Of a stretch of 15,159 nucleotides of DNA, positions 1-8,234 are shown in pieces; the first letter of the stretch is position 1, and the number at the start of each line of letters is the position of its first letter. The stretch is from Bacteroidota bacterium (GTDB taxonomy: Bacteria > Bacteroidota > Bacteroidia > Bacteroidales > FEN-979), in contig JAPLDN010000218.1 in assembly GCA_026391755.1 (NCBI GenBank), positions 1 to 15,159 of the forward strand, read 5' to 3'. The position numbers and the translations under genes are program-made. The notes beneath the pieces are model-generated. The model searched no databases. It was given only the letters and a program-made list of their open reading frames with translations, and was not told the origin of the DNA.

Positions 1-1626
1 AGAATTTTCAGAACGGATCTCAATGCTTTTATCGGCCGATTCACCCAGCGAATAAGTTGGCGCACTGGGTTCCGACGAAGGAGCAACATCCAGGAGGTCT
101 ACGTTTCTGCGCTTATAGGCCGGGACGGATTCAAGTTCATAAATATTTGTCGGATCGATAGGTGTAATGTTCTTCAGTTTCTCGCTAAGCGCCCGGAGTT
201 TATTTACCCTTTCATTGGCCCTGCGATCATGGTCGTCCTGCGAATGTCCAAACCCCGGATGTTCCAAAGGCTGGACCTTAATATAGGGTGAAGGCTCTTC
301 AACCTTATGGGAAGCAACTTCATTGACAAGCTCTGGTTCCCTTACGCTTATGGTTTCACTTACAATAGTCTCCGGCTGGATAAAGACCTGAGGATTTTCA
401 AGTGTGAATTCAACAGATCTCGGATTGGTATCGGCGCTTAGTTCAACTGATGATTCGAAGGCAAGCTCAGGTTCAGCAACTCTTGGTTCTGGCATTTGAC
501 TTACCCTGGCGATCTCTTCAATTTTTTCTTCTGTTTTCGGTGCGGGAGCAGGCTGACGCTGGTCGATGAAACGTTTTTCAACCTTAGGCTCAATCTTATG
601 GTTATAAAGATCGTGAAGTATAACATCCTGTGGCCTGGAAGGGTCTTTTTGCCTGTGTTCAGGATCAAAGCCTGTAGCGATAATGGTAACACTGATATTT
701 TCAGCCAGGTTCACGTCGATACCGGTTCCCCAGATGACTTCAGCAGAGGACTTAGTCTTGCCCTGGATATAATCGGTAATCTCGGTTACCTCATCCATTG
801 TGATCTCATCAGTTCCGCTTGAGATGTAAAGCAAAAGGTTACTTGCTCCTTCAATATCGTTGTTGTCGAGCAGGGGAGAGCTTAATGCCTCTTCCACAGC
901 ACGCAGGGCACGGTTTTCACCTCCGGCGACACCGGTTCCGAGGATAGCCACCCCACTGTCTCTCATCACTGTCTTAACATCTTCAAAGTCAACGTTGATA
1001 TGTCCGGTTACCGTAATGATCTCGGCTATGCCTTTGGCGGCCATTGTAAGGACGTTATCGGCTTTTTTAAATGCGGCAGTCAGCCTGAGGTCGCCGCATA
1101 GTTCCCTGAGTTTGTCATTGCTTATGATCAATAAGGAGTCAACCTGTTTCTTCAGCTGCTGAAGTCCTTCTTCGGCATATTGTTTACGCTTTCTTCCTTC
1201 AAAAGCAAAAGGAATGGTCACTATTCCCACAGTAAGGATATCGAGCTCTTTCGAGATCTGTGCTATAACCGGAGCGGCGCCGGTGCCCGTACCTCCCCCC
1301 ATGCCTGCTGTGATGAAAAGCATTTTCGTCCCCTTATCCAGAATGGCCCTGATTTCAGCGGCATTTTCAAGGGCCGCGTTACGGCCCACCGAAGGAACCG
1401 CGCCTGCTCCAAGACCGCTGGTGAGATTTGCGCCCAGCTGGATTTTTGTGGGAACAGGGCTGGATTCCATAGCCTGGGCATCAGTATTGCAGATTATGAA
1501 GTCTACTCCGACGATTCCCTGGTTATACATATGGGTCACAGCATTGCTGCCACCACCACCTACACCTATGACTTTTATTATAGATGATTGGTTCTTAGGC
1601 AGATCAAACTTTATAAGGTCGCTCAT
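1..1626 (-). CDS. ftsZ: Cell division protein FtsZ, C-terminus cut by window edge
   Basis: Tubulin-like GTPase that polymerises into the Z-ring and recruits the division machinery. The frame is open from an ATG at 1626 to base 1 (542 codons) and leaves the window, so the stop is not seen. The nucleotide-binding loop GGGGSNAV lies at residues 23-30, the tubulin signature GMGGGTGTG at 108-116 and the T7 catalytic loop NVDFED at 211-216. The globular part ends near residue 322. It is followed by an acidic, proline-rich linker of about 200 residues. A YKRRNVDL motif, typical of the end of Bacteroidota FtsZ, lies about 40 residues before the edge, so probably only a short tail with the FtsA-binding peptide is missing. 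It follows ftsA after a 99-bp gap rich in A-runs, the largest gap between adjacent genes in the cluster, which could hold a separate ftsZ promoter; I see no convincing one. Confidence 0.98.
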   Translation of the reverse strand, partial: MSDLIKFDLPKNQSSIIKVIGVGGGGSNAVTHMYNQGIVGVDFIICNTDAQAMESSPVPTKIQLGANLTSGLGAGAVPSVGRNAALENAAEIRAILDKGTKMLFITAGMGGGTGTGAAPVIAQISKELDILTVGIVTIPFAFEGRKRKQYAEEGLQQLKKQVDSLLIISNDKLRELCGDLRLTAAFKKADNVLTMAAKGIAEIITVTGHINVDFEDVKTVMRDSGVAILGTGVAGGENRALRAVEEALSSPLLDNNDIEGASNLLLYISSGTDEITMDEVTEITDYIQGKTKSSAEVIWGTGIDVNLAENISVTIIATGFDPEHRQKDPSRPQDVILHDLYNHKIEPKVEKRFIDQRQPAPAPKTEEKIEEIARVSQMPEPRVAEPELAFESSVELSADTNPRSVEFTLENPQVFIQPETIVSETISVREPELVNEVASHKVEEPSPYIKVQPLEHPGFGHSQDDHDRRANERVNKLRALSEKLKNITPIDPTNIYELESVPAYKRRNVDLLDVAPSSEPSAPTYSLGESADKSIEIRSENS

Positions 1627-1725
1627 TTGTCTGGTAATTAGATCCGTTTAAAATTAAATAATAGAACTGGCCGTTTTTTTTTCTTTTTATTTTTTTATCA
1701 ACAGATTGATTGTTAATAGCGGAGT

Positions 1726-3057
1726 TTATTCAATATCCTCCTCAAATAAACCCTTAATCTTATCAAGGAAAAGTTCGGGGAATGACCTCCTGATTTTAGC
1801 TGGGTCCTTCACTTTCTTTACTTTTACTTTCTTTTGTTTCCCCGGTTCAGCCCTGGGTTCTTCAGGCTCCTCCTCAACATCTTTCAGCTTTTCCTGCTCT
1901 TTTTCATAACGTTCAATACCGATCTCAACCAGGCCAACACCGGTAGCGTACATTGGGCTTGCCATCTCGGGAGGGATCTCGTTGCTGAGGTGTTCATTGG
2001 GATAGCCTATACGGGTATCAAAGCCTGTGATAAATTCAGTCAATTGGGCAATGTGTTTCAGTTGTGCTCCACCGCCGGTAAGGACAATCCCGCCGAGCAG
2101 TTTTTTTTCGTAACCCGAATTCTTGATTTCATAGTAGATATGTTCTATGACCTCTTCCATTCGTGCCTGTATTATATTCGCAAGGTTTTTAAGGCTTATT
2201 TCCTTGGGGGGCCTGCCGCGGAGACCGGGAATAGCCACAATCTCCTCTTCCTTATTCTCACGTGCAAGGGCCGATCCGAATTTTATTTTCAGTTCCTCGG
2301 CATGTTTCTTTATTATGGAGCAACCTTCTTTGACATCTTCGGAGATTATCTCGCCTCCAAGCGGAATGACAGCCGTATGGCGGATAATCCCTTCATGAAA
2401 AATTGCAATGTCGGATGTGCCGCCACCAATGTCGACCAGCACTATCCCTGCTTCTTTTTCATCCTCGCTCAATACAGCTTCGGCCGATGCAATTGGCTCC
2501 AGTATCAGCTCTACAACCTCAAGCCCTGCTTTTCTCACACATTTATATATGTTTTTTGCCGCAGCAGTCTGTCCGATAATGATGTGAAAATTTGCCTCAA
2601 GCAGCCTGCCGTTCATACCTTTTGGTTTAGGAATCCCGTGATCCCCGTCAATACTGAATTCCTGGGCAATTACATCGAGAATCTCTTCACCGGGATTCAT
2701 ATTGAGGTTATACATGCTGTTGCAAAGCTTGTCGATATCTTCCTGGCTGATCTCGGTATCGAAATTCTCGCGTATCATGCTTCCCCTGTGCTGGAGGCTT
2801 TTAATATGCTGACCTGCAATGCCAACATTCACATATTTTATGTCAACACCCGATTTGGACGAAGCTTCAGCAACAGCTTCACGGATCGACTGCACAGTAT
2901 TTTCAATATTGGCTACAACACCTCGTTTCACGCCAATGCTTGGGACTTTCCCATAACCAAGAATTTCTATTTTCCCATGTTCGTTTTTACGCCCTACAAT
3001 GACGGCGATTTTTGTTGTTCCTATGTCGAGACCGACAATGATGCCTGAGTTTTTCAT
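1726..3057 (-). CDS. ftsA: Cell division protein FtsA
   Basis: Actin-like ATPase that tethers FtsZ filaments to the inner face of the membrane. The protein has 443 residues. Phosphate-binding motif 1 (GLDIGTTK) is at residues 9-16, phosphate 2 (DIGGGTSD) at 209-216 and the adenosine-binding LTGGG at 326-330. A charged linker (about 385-422, Glu- then Lys-rich) leads to a C-terminal amphipathic segment (about 425-440, with FPELFLDKIKGLF) that fits the membrane-targeting helix. The size is slightly larger than E. coli FtsA because of this linker. The start lies 3 nt after the ftsQ stop with no clear Shine-Dalgarno, which suggests translation linked to ftsQ. Stop is TAA. All key motifs are present, so it should be functional. 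Confidence 0.97.
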   Translation of the reverse strand: MKNSGIIVGLDIGTTKIAVIVGRKNEHGKIEILGYGKVPSIGVKRGVVANIENTVQSIREAVAEASSKSGVDIKYVNVGIAGQHIKSLQHRGSMIRENFDTEISQEDIDKLCNSMYNLNMNPGEEILDVIAQEFSIDGDHGIPKPKGMNGRLLEANFHIIIGQTAAAKNIYKCVRKAGLEVVELILEPIASAEAVLSEDEKEAGIVLVDIGGGTSDIAIFHEGIIRHTAVIPLGGEIISEDVKEGCSIIKKHAEELKIKFGSALARENKEEEIVAIPGLRGRPPKEISLKNLANIIQARMEEVIEHIYYEIKNSGYEKKLLGGIVLTGGGAQLKHIAQLTEFITGFDTRIGYPNEHLSNEIPPEMASPMYATGVGLVEIGIERYEKEQEKLKDVEEEPEEPRAEPGKQKKVKVKKVKDPAKIRRSFPELFLDKIKGLFEEDIE

Positions 3058-3060
3058 ATG

Positions 3061-3870
3061 CTACTGAAGTTTTGAACAAACTACTTGATTTCTGTATTTT
3101 ATATTTATATAATTATATTTATTCCATCCCATGATATTAAGTCCGTGCTTATAAAAAACCAGGAGCTTCTTGAATTTTTCGTCAAGATTATCGGCCCGGC
3201 CAAGCATAATCACATGCTTCCCCACCTTTGGCACAAGCTCGAATTCTTTTGAAGGCGTGACAAAGACCTGGTCTATTTCAGCTTTCAGGAATTTATCACG
3301 GTTAATGTATAATGCCAGTTTGTAAAGGTCAAACATCAGGGTATCGGCCGGCCCAACCGTATCACCCATCATAGGTGTTTCTATCCTGAAATTCCGGTTT
3401 GCCATGTAGGAATGGGAAATATTGCCGCTTGCAATCAGAACCCTTGCAGGGAAGAAAGGATTGGGTGGAAGCAGTCGACCCGATCCGTCTATATAAAAAG
3501 TTTCAAACTTACTGTTGATGATGCGCAGTATGGGCTCCCTTTGTTTGACTTCGGCAAAAATGTTACCGTCGAGGCTTTCGTAAACATGGGCATTTTCAAC
3601 GTAAGCCTGGGCTGTAATGGATTTCTCAATCTGGCGTATATTAACCCATCCCATTGGCTTGCCACTGATTTTTCCTGTGTTTCTGCGGATCAGGGAGTCA
3701 ATATCTTCCTTAGTGATTAGCCTGTCAGCCTTCCCGTAATCCATAGTAATATAGATCCTGTTGCAGGGTCTGTAGTATTGTTCGAAATTTGTAAATCCCA
3801 CCAATACACACGCACCCGCCACGAATAATACCCAGAGAGAAACATAAACTATTTTCCAGAACTTTTTCAT
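3061..3870 (-). CDS. ftsQ: Cell division protein FtsQ/DivIB
   Basis: Bitopic membrane protein of the divisome that links the FtsL complex and FtsI/FtsW to the ring. The 269-residue protein has a short cytoplasmic N-terminus (MKKFWK), one membrane segment at about residues 6-27, and an external part. Residues of about 36-115 fit a POTRA domain, ending in a VKQREPILRI segment. The FYIDGSGRLLP stretch after it is typical of FtsQ in this phylum. Identification depends on this pattern plus the position between murC and ftsA, since FtsQ sequences diverge strongly. Its ATG overlaps the murC stop (ATGA), indicating translational coupling. It stops with TAG, and the next codons lead in frame into ftsA. 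Confidence 0.92.
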   Translation of the reverse strand: MKKFWKIVYVSLWVLFVAGACVLVGFTNFEQYYRPCNRIYITMDYGKADRLITKEDIDSLIRRNTGKISGKPMGWVNIRQIEKSITAQAYVENAHVYESLDGNIFAEVKQREPILRIINSKFETFYIDGSGRLLPPNPFFPARVLIASGNISHSYMANRNFRIETPMMGDTVGPADTLMFDLYKLALYINRDKFLKAEIDQVFVTPSKEFELVPKVGKHVIMLGRADNLDEKFKKLLVFYKHGLNIMGWNKYNYINIKYRNQVVCSKLQ

Positions 3871-5258
3871 TTCGCGAATGCTTTTCTGACAGATGGTACA
3901 AGCTGGTCTATGTCGCCTGCTCCCAGCGTCAGCAGGACCGATGGCTGAAGCTTTTTAAGGTATTTCACCAATTTTCCTTTTTCAATTAATCGTTTATTGC
4001 CTGTCTTCAGCTTCTCCAGGATAAGTTCACTGCTCACACCTTTTATTGGTTTCTCCCTCGCAGGGTAAATATCAAGCAGCACGATTTCATCGAGGAGGCT
4101 CAGGCTCTCTGCAAATTCTGCGGCAAGGTCACGGGTCCGCGAATACAAATGGGGTTGGAAGACACCTGTAATACTGCGGCCCGGATACATTTCTTTTACT
4201 GCAACAATACAGGCTCTCAATTCTTCAGGGTGATGGGCATAGTCGTCGATATAAACGAATCCCCTTCTTTTCACCTGGAAATCAAACCTCCTTACCACCC
4301 CCTTGAATGACTTCATCGCCCTGGCTACCCTGGATTGGCTTAAACCCATCAGGAAAGCTGCAGCATTAGCGGCAAGGGCATTTTCGAGATTAAACAAGCC
4401 GGGTAAACCGAGTACAAGGTCTTTCCATACATCATTTGCACTGCAAAAATCATAATGGTAAACTCCGTTACGTATACCAAAGCCCCCTGCTTTAAATCCC
4501 TTCATCCCGGTAGGCGCCGAAGGTTTCTTATTCTCCAGTGAATAGGAAAAAACATTGTAAGCCGATTGCCCCAGAGGTTTCAGCCCGACGCCTGCTTTCA
4601 TGATCAGCGAGCCTCCTTTTCTTATTTTTCCTGTAAACTCCTGAAATGAAGCAAGCATCTCCTTATGCGTATTGTAAATGTCGAGATGGTCGGGATCGGC
4701 AGAAGTGACAATTGCAATATCGGGTGTGAGCTGAAGAAAAGAACGGTCAAATTCGTCGGCCTCAACAATACATACGAGAGGTTTTGTACCTGAAGTTTCA
4801 ATTAGGAAATTGGTCCCGTAATTCTTTGAGATGCCTCCCAGGAATGCAATATGGGGGATGCCTGCACTTTTAAGGATATGCGCGATCAGCGTGGATGTGG
4901 TGGTTTTCCCGTGGGTGCCTGCGACTGCTATGGTAAAGTAGTCGGAGGATATCATCCCCAGCACCTCGGAGCGCTTCATCAGGAGGATCTGTTTTTTGAT
5001 GATGAAGTTTAATTCTTTATTTTCCCTGGGGATGGCCGGGGTGTATATCACAAGTTCAGTGTTCGCGGGGATGAGGGCAGGGTCTTCCTCGAAATGGATT
5101 TTCATACCTTCCGCCTCGAGCTGCCGGGTCAATGCGGTCGGGGTTTTATCATAACCGCTGACTGCTGCGCCCAGGTGCCTGAAATACCTGGCAAGGGCGC
5201 TCATACCGATCCCGCCTATCCCAAGAAAATATACCGATGAAATCTCCTGAGGTTTCAT
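3867..5258 (-). CDS. murC: UDP-N-acetylmuramate--L-alanine ligase
   Basis: Cytoplasmic Mur ligase that adds L-alanine to UDP-MurNAc using ATP, the first peptide step of peptidoglycan synthesis. The protein has 463 residues, the usual length. The N-terminal Rossmann-like UDP-binding domain shows GIGGIGMS at 13-20. The central ATPase domain has the P-loop GTHGKTTT at 114-121, EADEFD at 166-171 and the conserved His191 in the DHLDIY stretch. The C-terminal domain has DDYAHHPEE at 338-346, FQPHLYSRTRD near 367-377 and GAGDID at 446-451. No key residue is missing, in contrast to the neighbouring murG, murD and mraY. It starts 7 nt after the murG stop and ends in an ATGA overlap with ftsQ. Confidence 0.97.
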   Translation of the reverse strand: MKPQEISSVYFLGIGGIGMSALARYFRHLGAAVSGYDKTPTALTRQLEAEGMKIHFEEDPALIPANTELVIYTPAIPRENKELNFIIKKQILLMKRSEVLGMISSDYFTIAVAGTHGKTTTSTLIAHILKSAGIPHIAFLGGISKNYGTNFLIETSGTKPLVCIVEADEFDRSFLQLTPDIAIVTSADPDHLDIYNTHKEMLASFQEFTGKIRKGGSLIMKAGVGLKPLGQSAYNVFSYSLENKKPSAPTGMKGFKAGGFGIRNGVYHYDFCSANDVWKDLVLGLPGLFNLENALAANAAAFLMGLSQSRVARAMKSFKGVVRRFDFQVKRRGFVYIDDYAHHPEELRACIVAVKEMYPGRSITGVFQPHLYSRTRDLAAEFAESLSLLDEIVLLDIYPAREKPIKGVSSELILEKLKTGNKRLIEKGKLVKYLKKLQPSVLLTLGAGDIDQLVPSVRKAFAK

Positions 5259-5265
5259 TTGTTGT

Positions 5266-6144
5266 TTATGACTTTACTGTTCTGATTAATCCCAGGACCT
5301 CTGAAGCGATTCTGTCCGCTGCATCCGTAACCGCCATGGTCCTTATGTTTCGTTTTAATTCTTCCTGCAGGGCGGTATCATTGATCAACCCCGTTATTGA
5401 ACTCCCAAGTTTCTCCTTTGCTTCGTTGTCCCTGATCATAATAGCCGCTTTCCTCTCAACAAGCGCCAGCGCATTTTTTGTCTGGTGGTCCTCGGACACA
5501 TTGGGAGAGGGGATCAGGATAACCGGTTTCCCGGCTGCACATAATTCAGAGATTGCAATAGCCCCGGCCCTGGAAATTACCAAATCGGCGGCAGAATAGG
5601 CCAGGTCCATGCGGTCGATGAAGGCATGCAGTTTTATATCCACCCTTTCGCTGCTGATCCCTGCAGCCGTAAGGTCCTTCCTGATCTTTTCAAAATAATA
5701 TTTCCCGCATTGCCAGAGCCACTGCTGAGAGCCGACGGAATTGCCTCTGATTATGCATTGCATAACACTTTGATTGATAGTGCCGGCTCCGAGGCTTCCG
5801 CCGATCACCAGAATTGTAATCTTGTTTTCAGCCAGCCCGAAATGCAGGAAAGCCTCAGGCCTTTTACCACTTAACCCGGCCAGATCCTGCCTGATAGGGT
5901 TTCCTGTAAGTACCAGTTTTTCCTTCGGGAAATATTTTTCCATCCCTTTATAGGCCACACAGATCTTCTGGACTTTCCCTGCCAGCATGCGGTTTGTGAT
6001 GCCAGGAAATGAGTTCTGCTCCTGTATCAGAGCCGGTATCTTCATGGCAACTGCCGTCCTAAGAACCGGCCCGCTGGCATATCCTCCAACCCCAACCACA
6101 ACTTCAGGTCCAAAGCCTGAAACGAGTTTCCTTGCCCAGATCAT
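5266..6144 (-). CDS. murG: MurG C-terminal part, downstream of an in-frame stop
   Basis: This is the larger piece (292 residues from the first ATG) of the glycosyltransferase that adds GlcNAc to lipid I to make lipid II. It is in the same frame as the 76-residue piece at 6157-6387, separated by TAG and four sense codons (Leu-Leu-Gly-Ser). Joined, the gene would have 373 codons, a normal MurG length. It keeps VGVGGYASGP, the acceptor-side QEQNS region, a GGSLGA loop (fragment residues 115-120), the ribose-contact Glu at the end of SRAGAIAISE (200) and DHQTKNA (219-225). Two usually conserved spots differ: GGSLGAR reads GGSLGAG, and the Thr before the SE pair is Ala. A GGGAG-like stretch lies too close to the ATG to be a good ribosome site. 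Stop is TAA. Alone, it lacks the first glycine-rich loop and catalytic His. Confidence 0.85.
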   Translation of the reverse strand: MIWARKLVSGFGPEVVVGVGGYASGPVLRTAVAMKIPALIQEQNSFPGITNRMLAGKVQKICVAYKGMEKYFPKEKLVLTGNPIRQDLAGLSGKRPEAFLHFGLAENKITILVIGGSLGAGTINQSVMQCIIRGNSVGSQQWLWQCGKYYFEKIRKDLTAAGISSERVDIKLHAFIDRMDLAYSAADLVISRAGAIAISELCAAGKPVILIPSPNVSEDHQTKNALALVERKAAIMIRDNEAKEKLGSSITGLINDTALQEELKRNIRTMAVTDAADRIASEVLGLIRTVKS

Positions 6145-6156
6145 GCTCCCGAGAAG

Positions 6157-6159
6157 CTA
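6157..6159 (-). other. In-frame TAG interrupting murG (codon 77)
   Basis: The minus strand reads Lys-Asn-Leu-Val-Phe-Thr-Phe, then TAG, then Leu-Leu-Gly-Ser-Met-Ile-Trp-Ala-Arg. Homology resumes with no frame change, so this is a nonsense codon and not a frameshift. From memory of related proteins, a Lys usually stands at this place, so a single base change from AAG (or from CAG) would create it. It could be a sequencing error, a true nonsense mutation or a readthrough site. Confidence 0.9.
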
Positions 6160-6387
6160 AAACGTGAAAACCAGGTTCTTCCAGCTTAATTTTCTCTGAA
6201 AGCCTGCAATCGTCAATCCCTCGATCCTATAACCGGCTGCCGGGACTTTTTCCATCTCTAACCTGCCCCTGGCCCCGATGAAAAGGATATCAGCATCGGC
6301 ATGCTTAGCCCTGATAGCATTAGCAATGGCAATAGCCGGGAACACATGCCCCCCTGTACCTCCTCCGCTGATAATTATTTTCGTCAT
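6157..6387 (-). CDS. murG: MurG N-terminal fragment, ends at premature TAG
   Basis: The first 76 residues of MurG. It has the glycine-rich loop GGGTGGHVFPA (residues 8-18), including the His that belongs to the active site of this GT28-type enzyme, and the MEKVPAAGY and TIAGFQRKLS stretches typical of MurG. It then meets TAG inside the N-terminal domain, before the GVGGYASGP region. The fragment is too short to fold as a complete Rossmann domain. It starts 9 nt after the ftsW stop, the usual place of murG in the cluster. If the TAG is real and not read through, the gene is probably a pseudogene, or translation restarts at 6144. Confidence 0.88.
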   Translation of the reverse strand: MTKIIISGGGTGGHVFPAIAIANAIRAKHADADILFIGARGRLEMEKVPAAGYRIEGLTIAGFQRKLSWKNLVFTF

Positions 6388-6396
6388 TGATATAAC

Positions 6397-7605
6397 CTAA
6401 GCCGGAACCAATTCTCCTATCTCTTTAATGCCATGATCGGTAAGTATCTCCACCTCGGTTCCGTCACGGGTGTCGATTTCCGTCATCCTGCTGACGCTTA
6501 AAATAATCCCTATGGCAATACTGGTAAACCAGATTGAAGTCCCACCCATACTGATCAGGGGCAAAGTCTGCCCGGTCACAGGGAACAGGTTCACGGCCAC
6601 AGCCATATTGATCATTGCCTGGAACACCATGCTGAATCCTATCCCAAGCGATAGCAAGGCGCCAAAATTACCCTGGCATTTCCCCGCTATCCTGATCACC
6701 CTGAAAAACAATATCAGGTATAGCAGCATGACAAAGCTCCCCCCAATCAGTCCGTATTCTTCAATTATGATTGCAAAAATGAAATCAGAATAAGGGTGTG
6801 GAAGGAAATTTCTCTGGGTGCTCTTGCCAGGGGATTTACCAAACACACCACCCGACCCAATAGCGATCTTGGCCTGGTCAACCTGGTAAGTGGCGTCGGC
6901 ACTGGCCTTTTCATCATGGATGAAATGATCCACGCGTTTAACCCAGGTTTCGCCACGGGGAAATAAATGGGGGAAAACTATGGCGATTACAAAAATCATA
7001 ATTACTGAAACAATCCCCAATCCGATCAGTGAGAAAATATATTTCAGGCTGATACGGCCGATAAACATTAACACCAGGCAGGTGACAAATAAAATGGCTG
7101 CCGTGGAAAAGTTCGCAGGCAAAATAAGTACGGTGACCGCGATCACAGGGAGGATCACAGGCAGAAATCCTTTCCTCAGATTCTCAACAAGTTCCTGCTT
7201 CTTACTCAGTACCCTGGCCAGGTACATTATCAGGAAAAGTTTTGCCATATCGGAACTCTGGAAGGTAAGATTGACGATAGGAACCGTAAGCCAGCGGTTT
7301 GCTTCGTTAAGATTGGTGCCCGACACCAGCGTAAACGCAAGCAGGGGAAATGTCAGGATCAGCCCGATCTGCGAGATCCTTGAAAAATATGTATATTTTA
7401 TCAGATGGGTAAGATACATCAGCCCGAATCCAAAACCCAGGATGAGCAGGTGTTTCATAAGATAATATTCGGTGTTCCCGTGCTGCTTTTTATAGGCAAG
7501 GGTCCCGGTTGAACTATAGACAGCCAGCAAAGAGAATATCGATAGAATGACAACCACTATCCATATCACCTTATCGCCTTTGATGTTTTTAAACGTGTTG
7601 GCCAT
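6397..7605 (-). CDS. ftsW: Septal peptidoglycan polymerase FtsW (SEDS family)
   Basis: Multi-pass membrane glycosyltransferase that polymerises lipid II at the septum together with FtsI. The protein has 402 residues and about ten hydrophobic segments, the first at about residues 13-31. Diagnostic SEDS stretches are present: EANRWL near residue 101, LPANFSTA in the middle, the large external loop with GKSPGKSTQRNFLP, then HPYSDFIFAIIIEEYGLIGG and, near the end, LFPVTGQTLPLISMGGTS. The conserved residues of the family are intact. FtsW is distinguished from RodA by gene position and by the closing stretch IILSVSR. It lies between the truncated murD (10-nt gap) and interrupted murG (9-nt gap), yet shows no damage itself. 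It ends with TAG, in frame with murG downstream. Confidence 0.96.
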   Translation of the reverse strand: MANTFKNIKGDKVIWIVVVILSIFSLLAVYSSTGTLAYKKQHGNTEYYLMKHLLILGFGFGLMYLTHLIKYTYFSRISQIGLILTFPLLAFTLVSGTNLNEANRWLTVPIVNLTFQSSDMAKLFLIMYLARVLSKKQELVENLRKGFLPVILPVIAVTVLILPANFSTAAILFVTCLVLMFIGRISLKYIFSLIGLGIVSVIMIFVIAIVFPHLFPRGETWVKRVDHFIHDEKASADATYQVDQAKIAIGSGGVFGKSPGKSTQRNFLPHPYSDFIFAIIIEEYGLIGGSFVMLLYLILFFRVIRIAGKCQGNFGALLSLGIGFSMVFQAMINMAVAVNLFPVTGQTLPLISMGGTSIWFTSIAIGIILSVSRMTEIDTRDGTEVEILTDHGIKEIGELVPA

Positions 7606-7615
7606 ACAGCTTCTC

Positions 7616-8164
7616 TTAAAGATTCTTTACGGCATTCCTGAAAGCAATGCCCCTGGCTTCATGGCTGTCGAAGATCGCGTCCTCCTTGCAACCCGGCGAG
7701 AATAATGCCACATCTCCCTTCCTGCCGAGGTAATACGCAGCCTCAACTGCTTCGGCCATGGTATAAGTATCGGCTATGGGAATTTCAGACTCACTAAAAG
7801 ACTCATGGATGGATTCATTTCCCGGCCCCAGGCATATAATGGCCTTGACTTTCTTTTCGATAAGCTTTTTTAGGAATTCAAGTTCCTTATTCGAACTTCC
7901 TCCCCCTGCTATCCAGATGACAGGTTTCGACATGGTTTCAAGTGCAAACCAGGCACCGTTTAAGCTAACCGACATAGAATCGTTTATGAATTCGATACCA
8001 TGAATATTGGCTACAAATTCCATCCTGTGCTCGGTGTTGCTGAAATCGGCGAACCATTCCCTGAAACAAGCCTTCCGGGCCTCACGGATCCGACCTGAGA
8101 CAGTAGCCGCCAGATTGTCGTACACATTCGTATTTCCTTGTAATGCCAGGGATTCTAAAGTCAT
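7616..8164 (-). CDS. murD: Stand-alone MurD C-terminal domain with altered active site
   Basis: In the place of murD lies a 182-residue frame that aligns only with the last 40% of MurD (UDP-MurNAc-L-Ala:D-Glu ligase). It begins at a point matching residue ~260 of a full enzyme, the LALQGNTNVYDNLAA stretch, and runs to the natural C-terminus. The UDP-binding and ATP-binding domains are absent, and an in-frame TAA lies three codons before the ATG. The scaffold is clear: HRMEFV (46-51), FINDS (59-63), WIAGG (84-88), KVKAIICLG (105-113), AAYYL, LFSPGC and RG. The substrate residues are not. SKATN reads SMSVS, the DKG after GG is lost, CAS reads CKE, and the Phe/Tyr near the end is His168. An A-rich leader precedes the ATG. 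It cannot be a ligase by itself. It is a relic or a repurposed domain; the sequence does not say which. Confidence 0.88.
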   Translation of the reverse strand: MTLESLALQGNTNVYDNLAATVSGRIREARKACFREWFADFSNTEHRMEFVANIHGIEFINDSMSVSLNGAWFALETMSKPVIWIAGGGSSNKELEFLKKLIEKKVKAIICLGPGNESIHESFSESEIPIADTYTMAEAVEAAYYLGRKGDVALFSPGCKEDAIFDSHEARGIAFRNAVKNL

Positions 8165-8204
8165 AACTTTTTATTTTAGTTATATGTTGTTTCTTTACTC
8201 TTAT

Positions 8205-8228
8205 CCGACATCCGATATCAGATGTCGG
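8205..8228. repeat. 24-bp near-perfect palindrome between mraY and murD
   Basis: CCGACATC, then CGATATCA, then GATGTCGG. The outer 8-bp arms are perfect and the centre holds GATATC, so only one base pair of the 24-bp palindrome fails to match. It lies 6 nt after the mraY stop and 40 nt before the truncated murD start. It could form a hairpin in the mRNA, but no U-run follows on the minus strand, so a classical terminator is not supported. It shares the 10-mer GATATCGGAT (minus strand) with the heptamer array at 13427-13468. Confidence 0.8.
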
Positions 8229-8234
8229 AGGTGC

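Noticed and set aside
1180..1651. Plus-strand open frames opposite the 5' part of ftsZ
   Set aside because: They are shadows of the FtsZ GTPase domain, with low-complexity composition and no leader.
1640..1725. Terminator or separate ftsZ promoter between ftsA and ftsZ
   Set aside because: Only A-runs and AT-rich sequence are visible; no stem or clear TTTG/TANNTTTG pair.
1834..3048. A 404-codon open frame on the plus strand, antisense to ftsA
   Set aside because: ftsA in the other strand is certain by motifs along its whole length. The antisense translation shows no known domain and is Cys/Phe-rich in the way mirrored codons produce.
5266..6387. A frameshift as the cause of the murG break
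   Set aside because: Reading the minus strand codon by codon shows the same frame on both sides of a TAG, so it is a nonsense codon.
8205..8228. Rho-independent terminator after mraY
   Set aside because: The stem is followed on the minus strand by GATAAGAGTAAAG and not by a U-run, and the operon continues.
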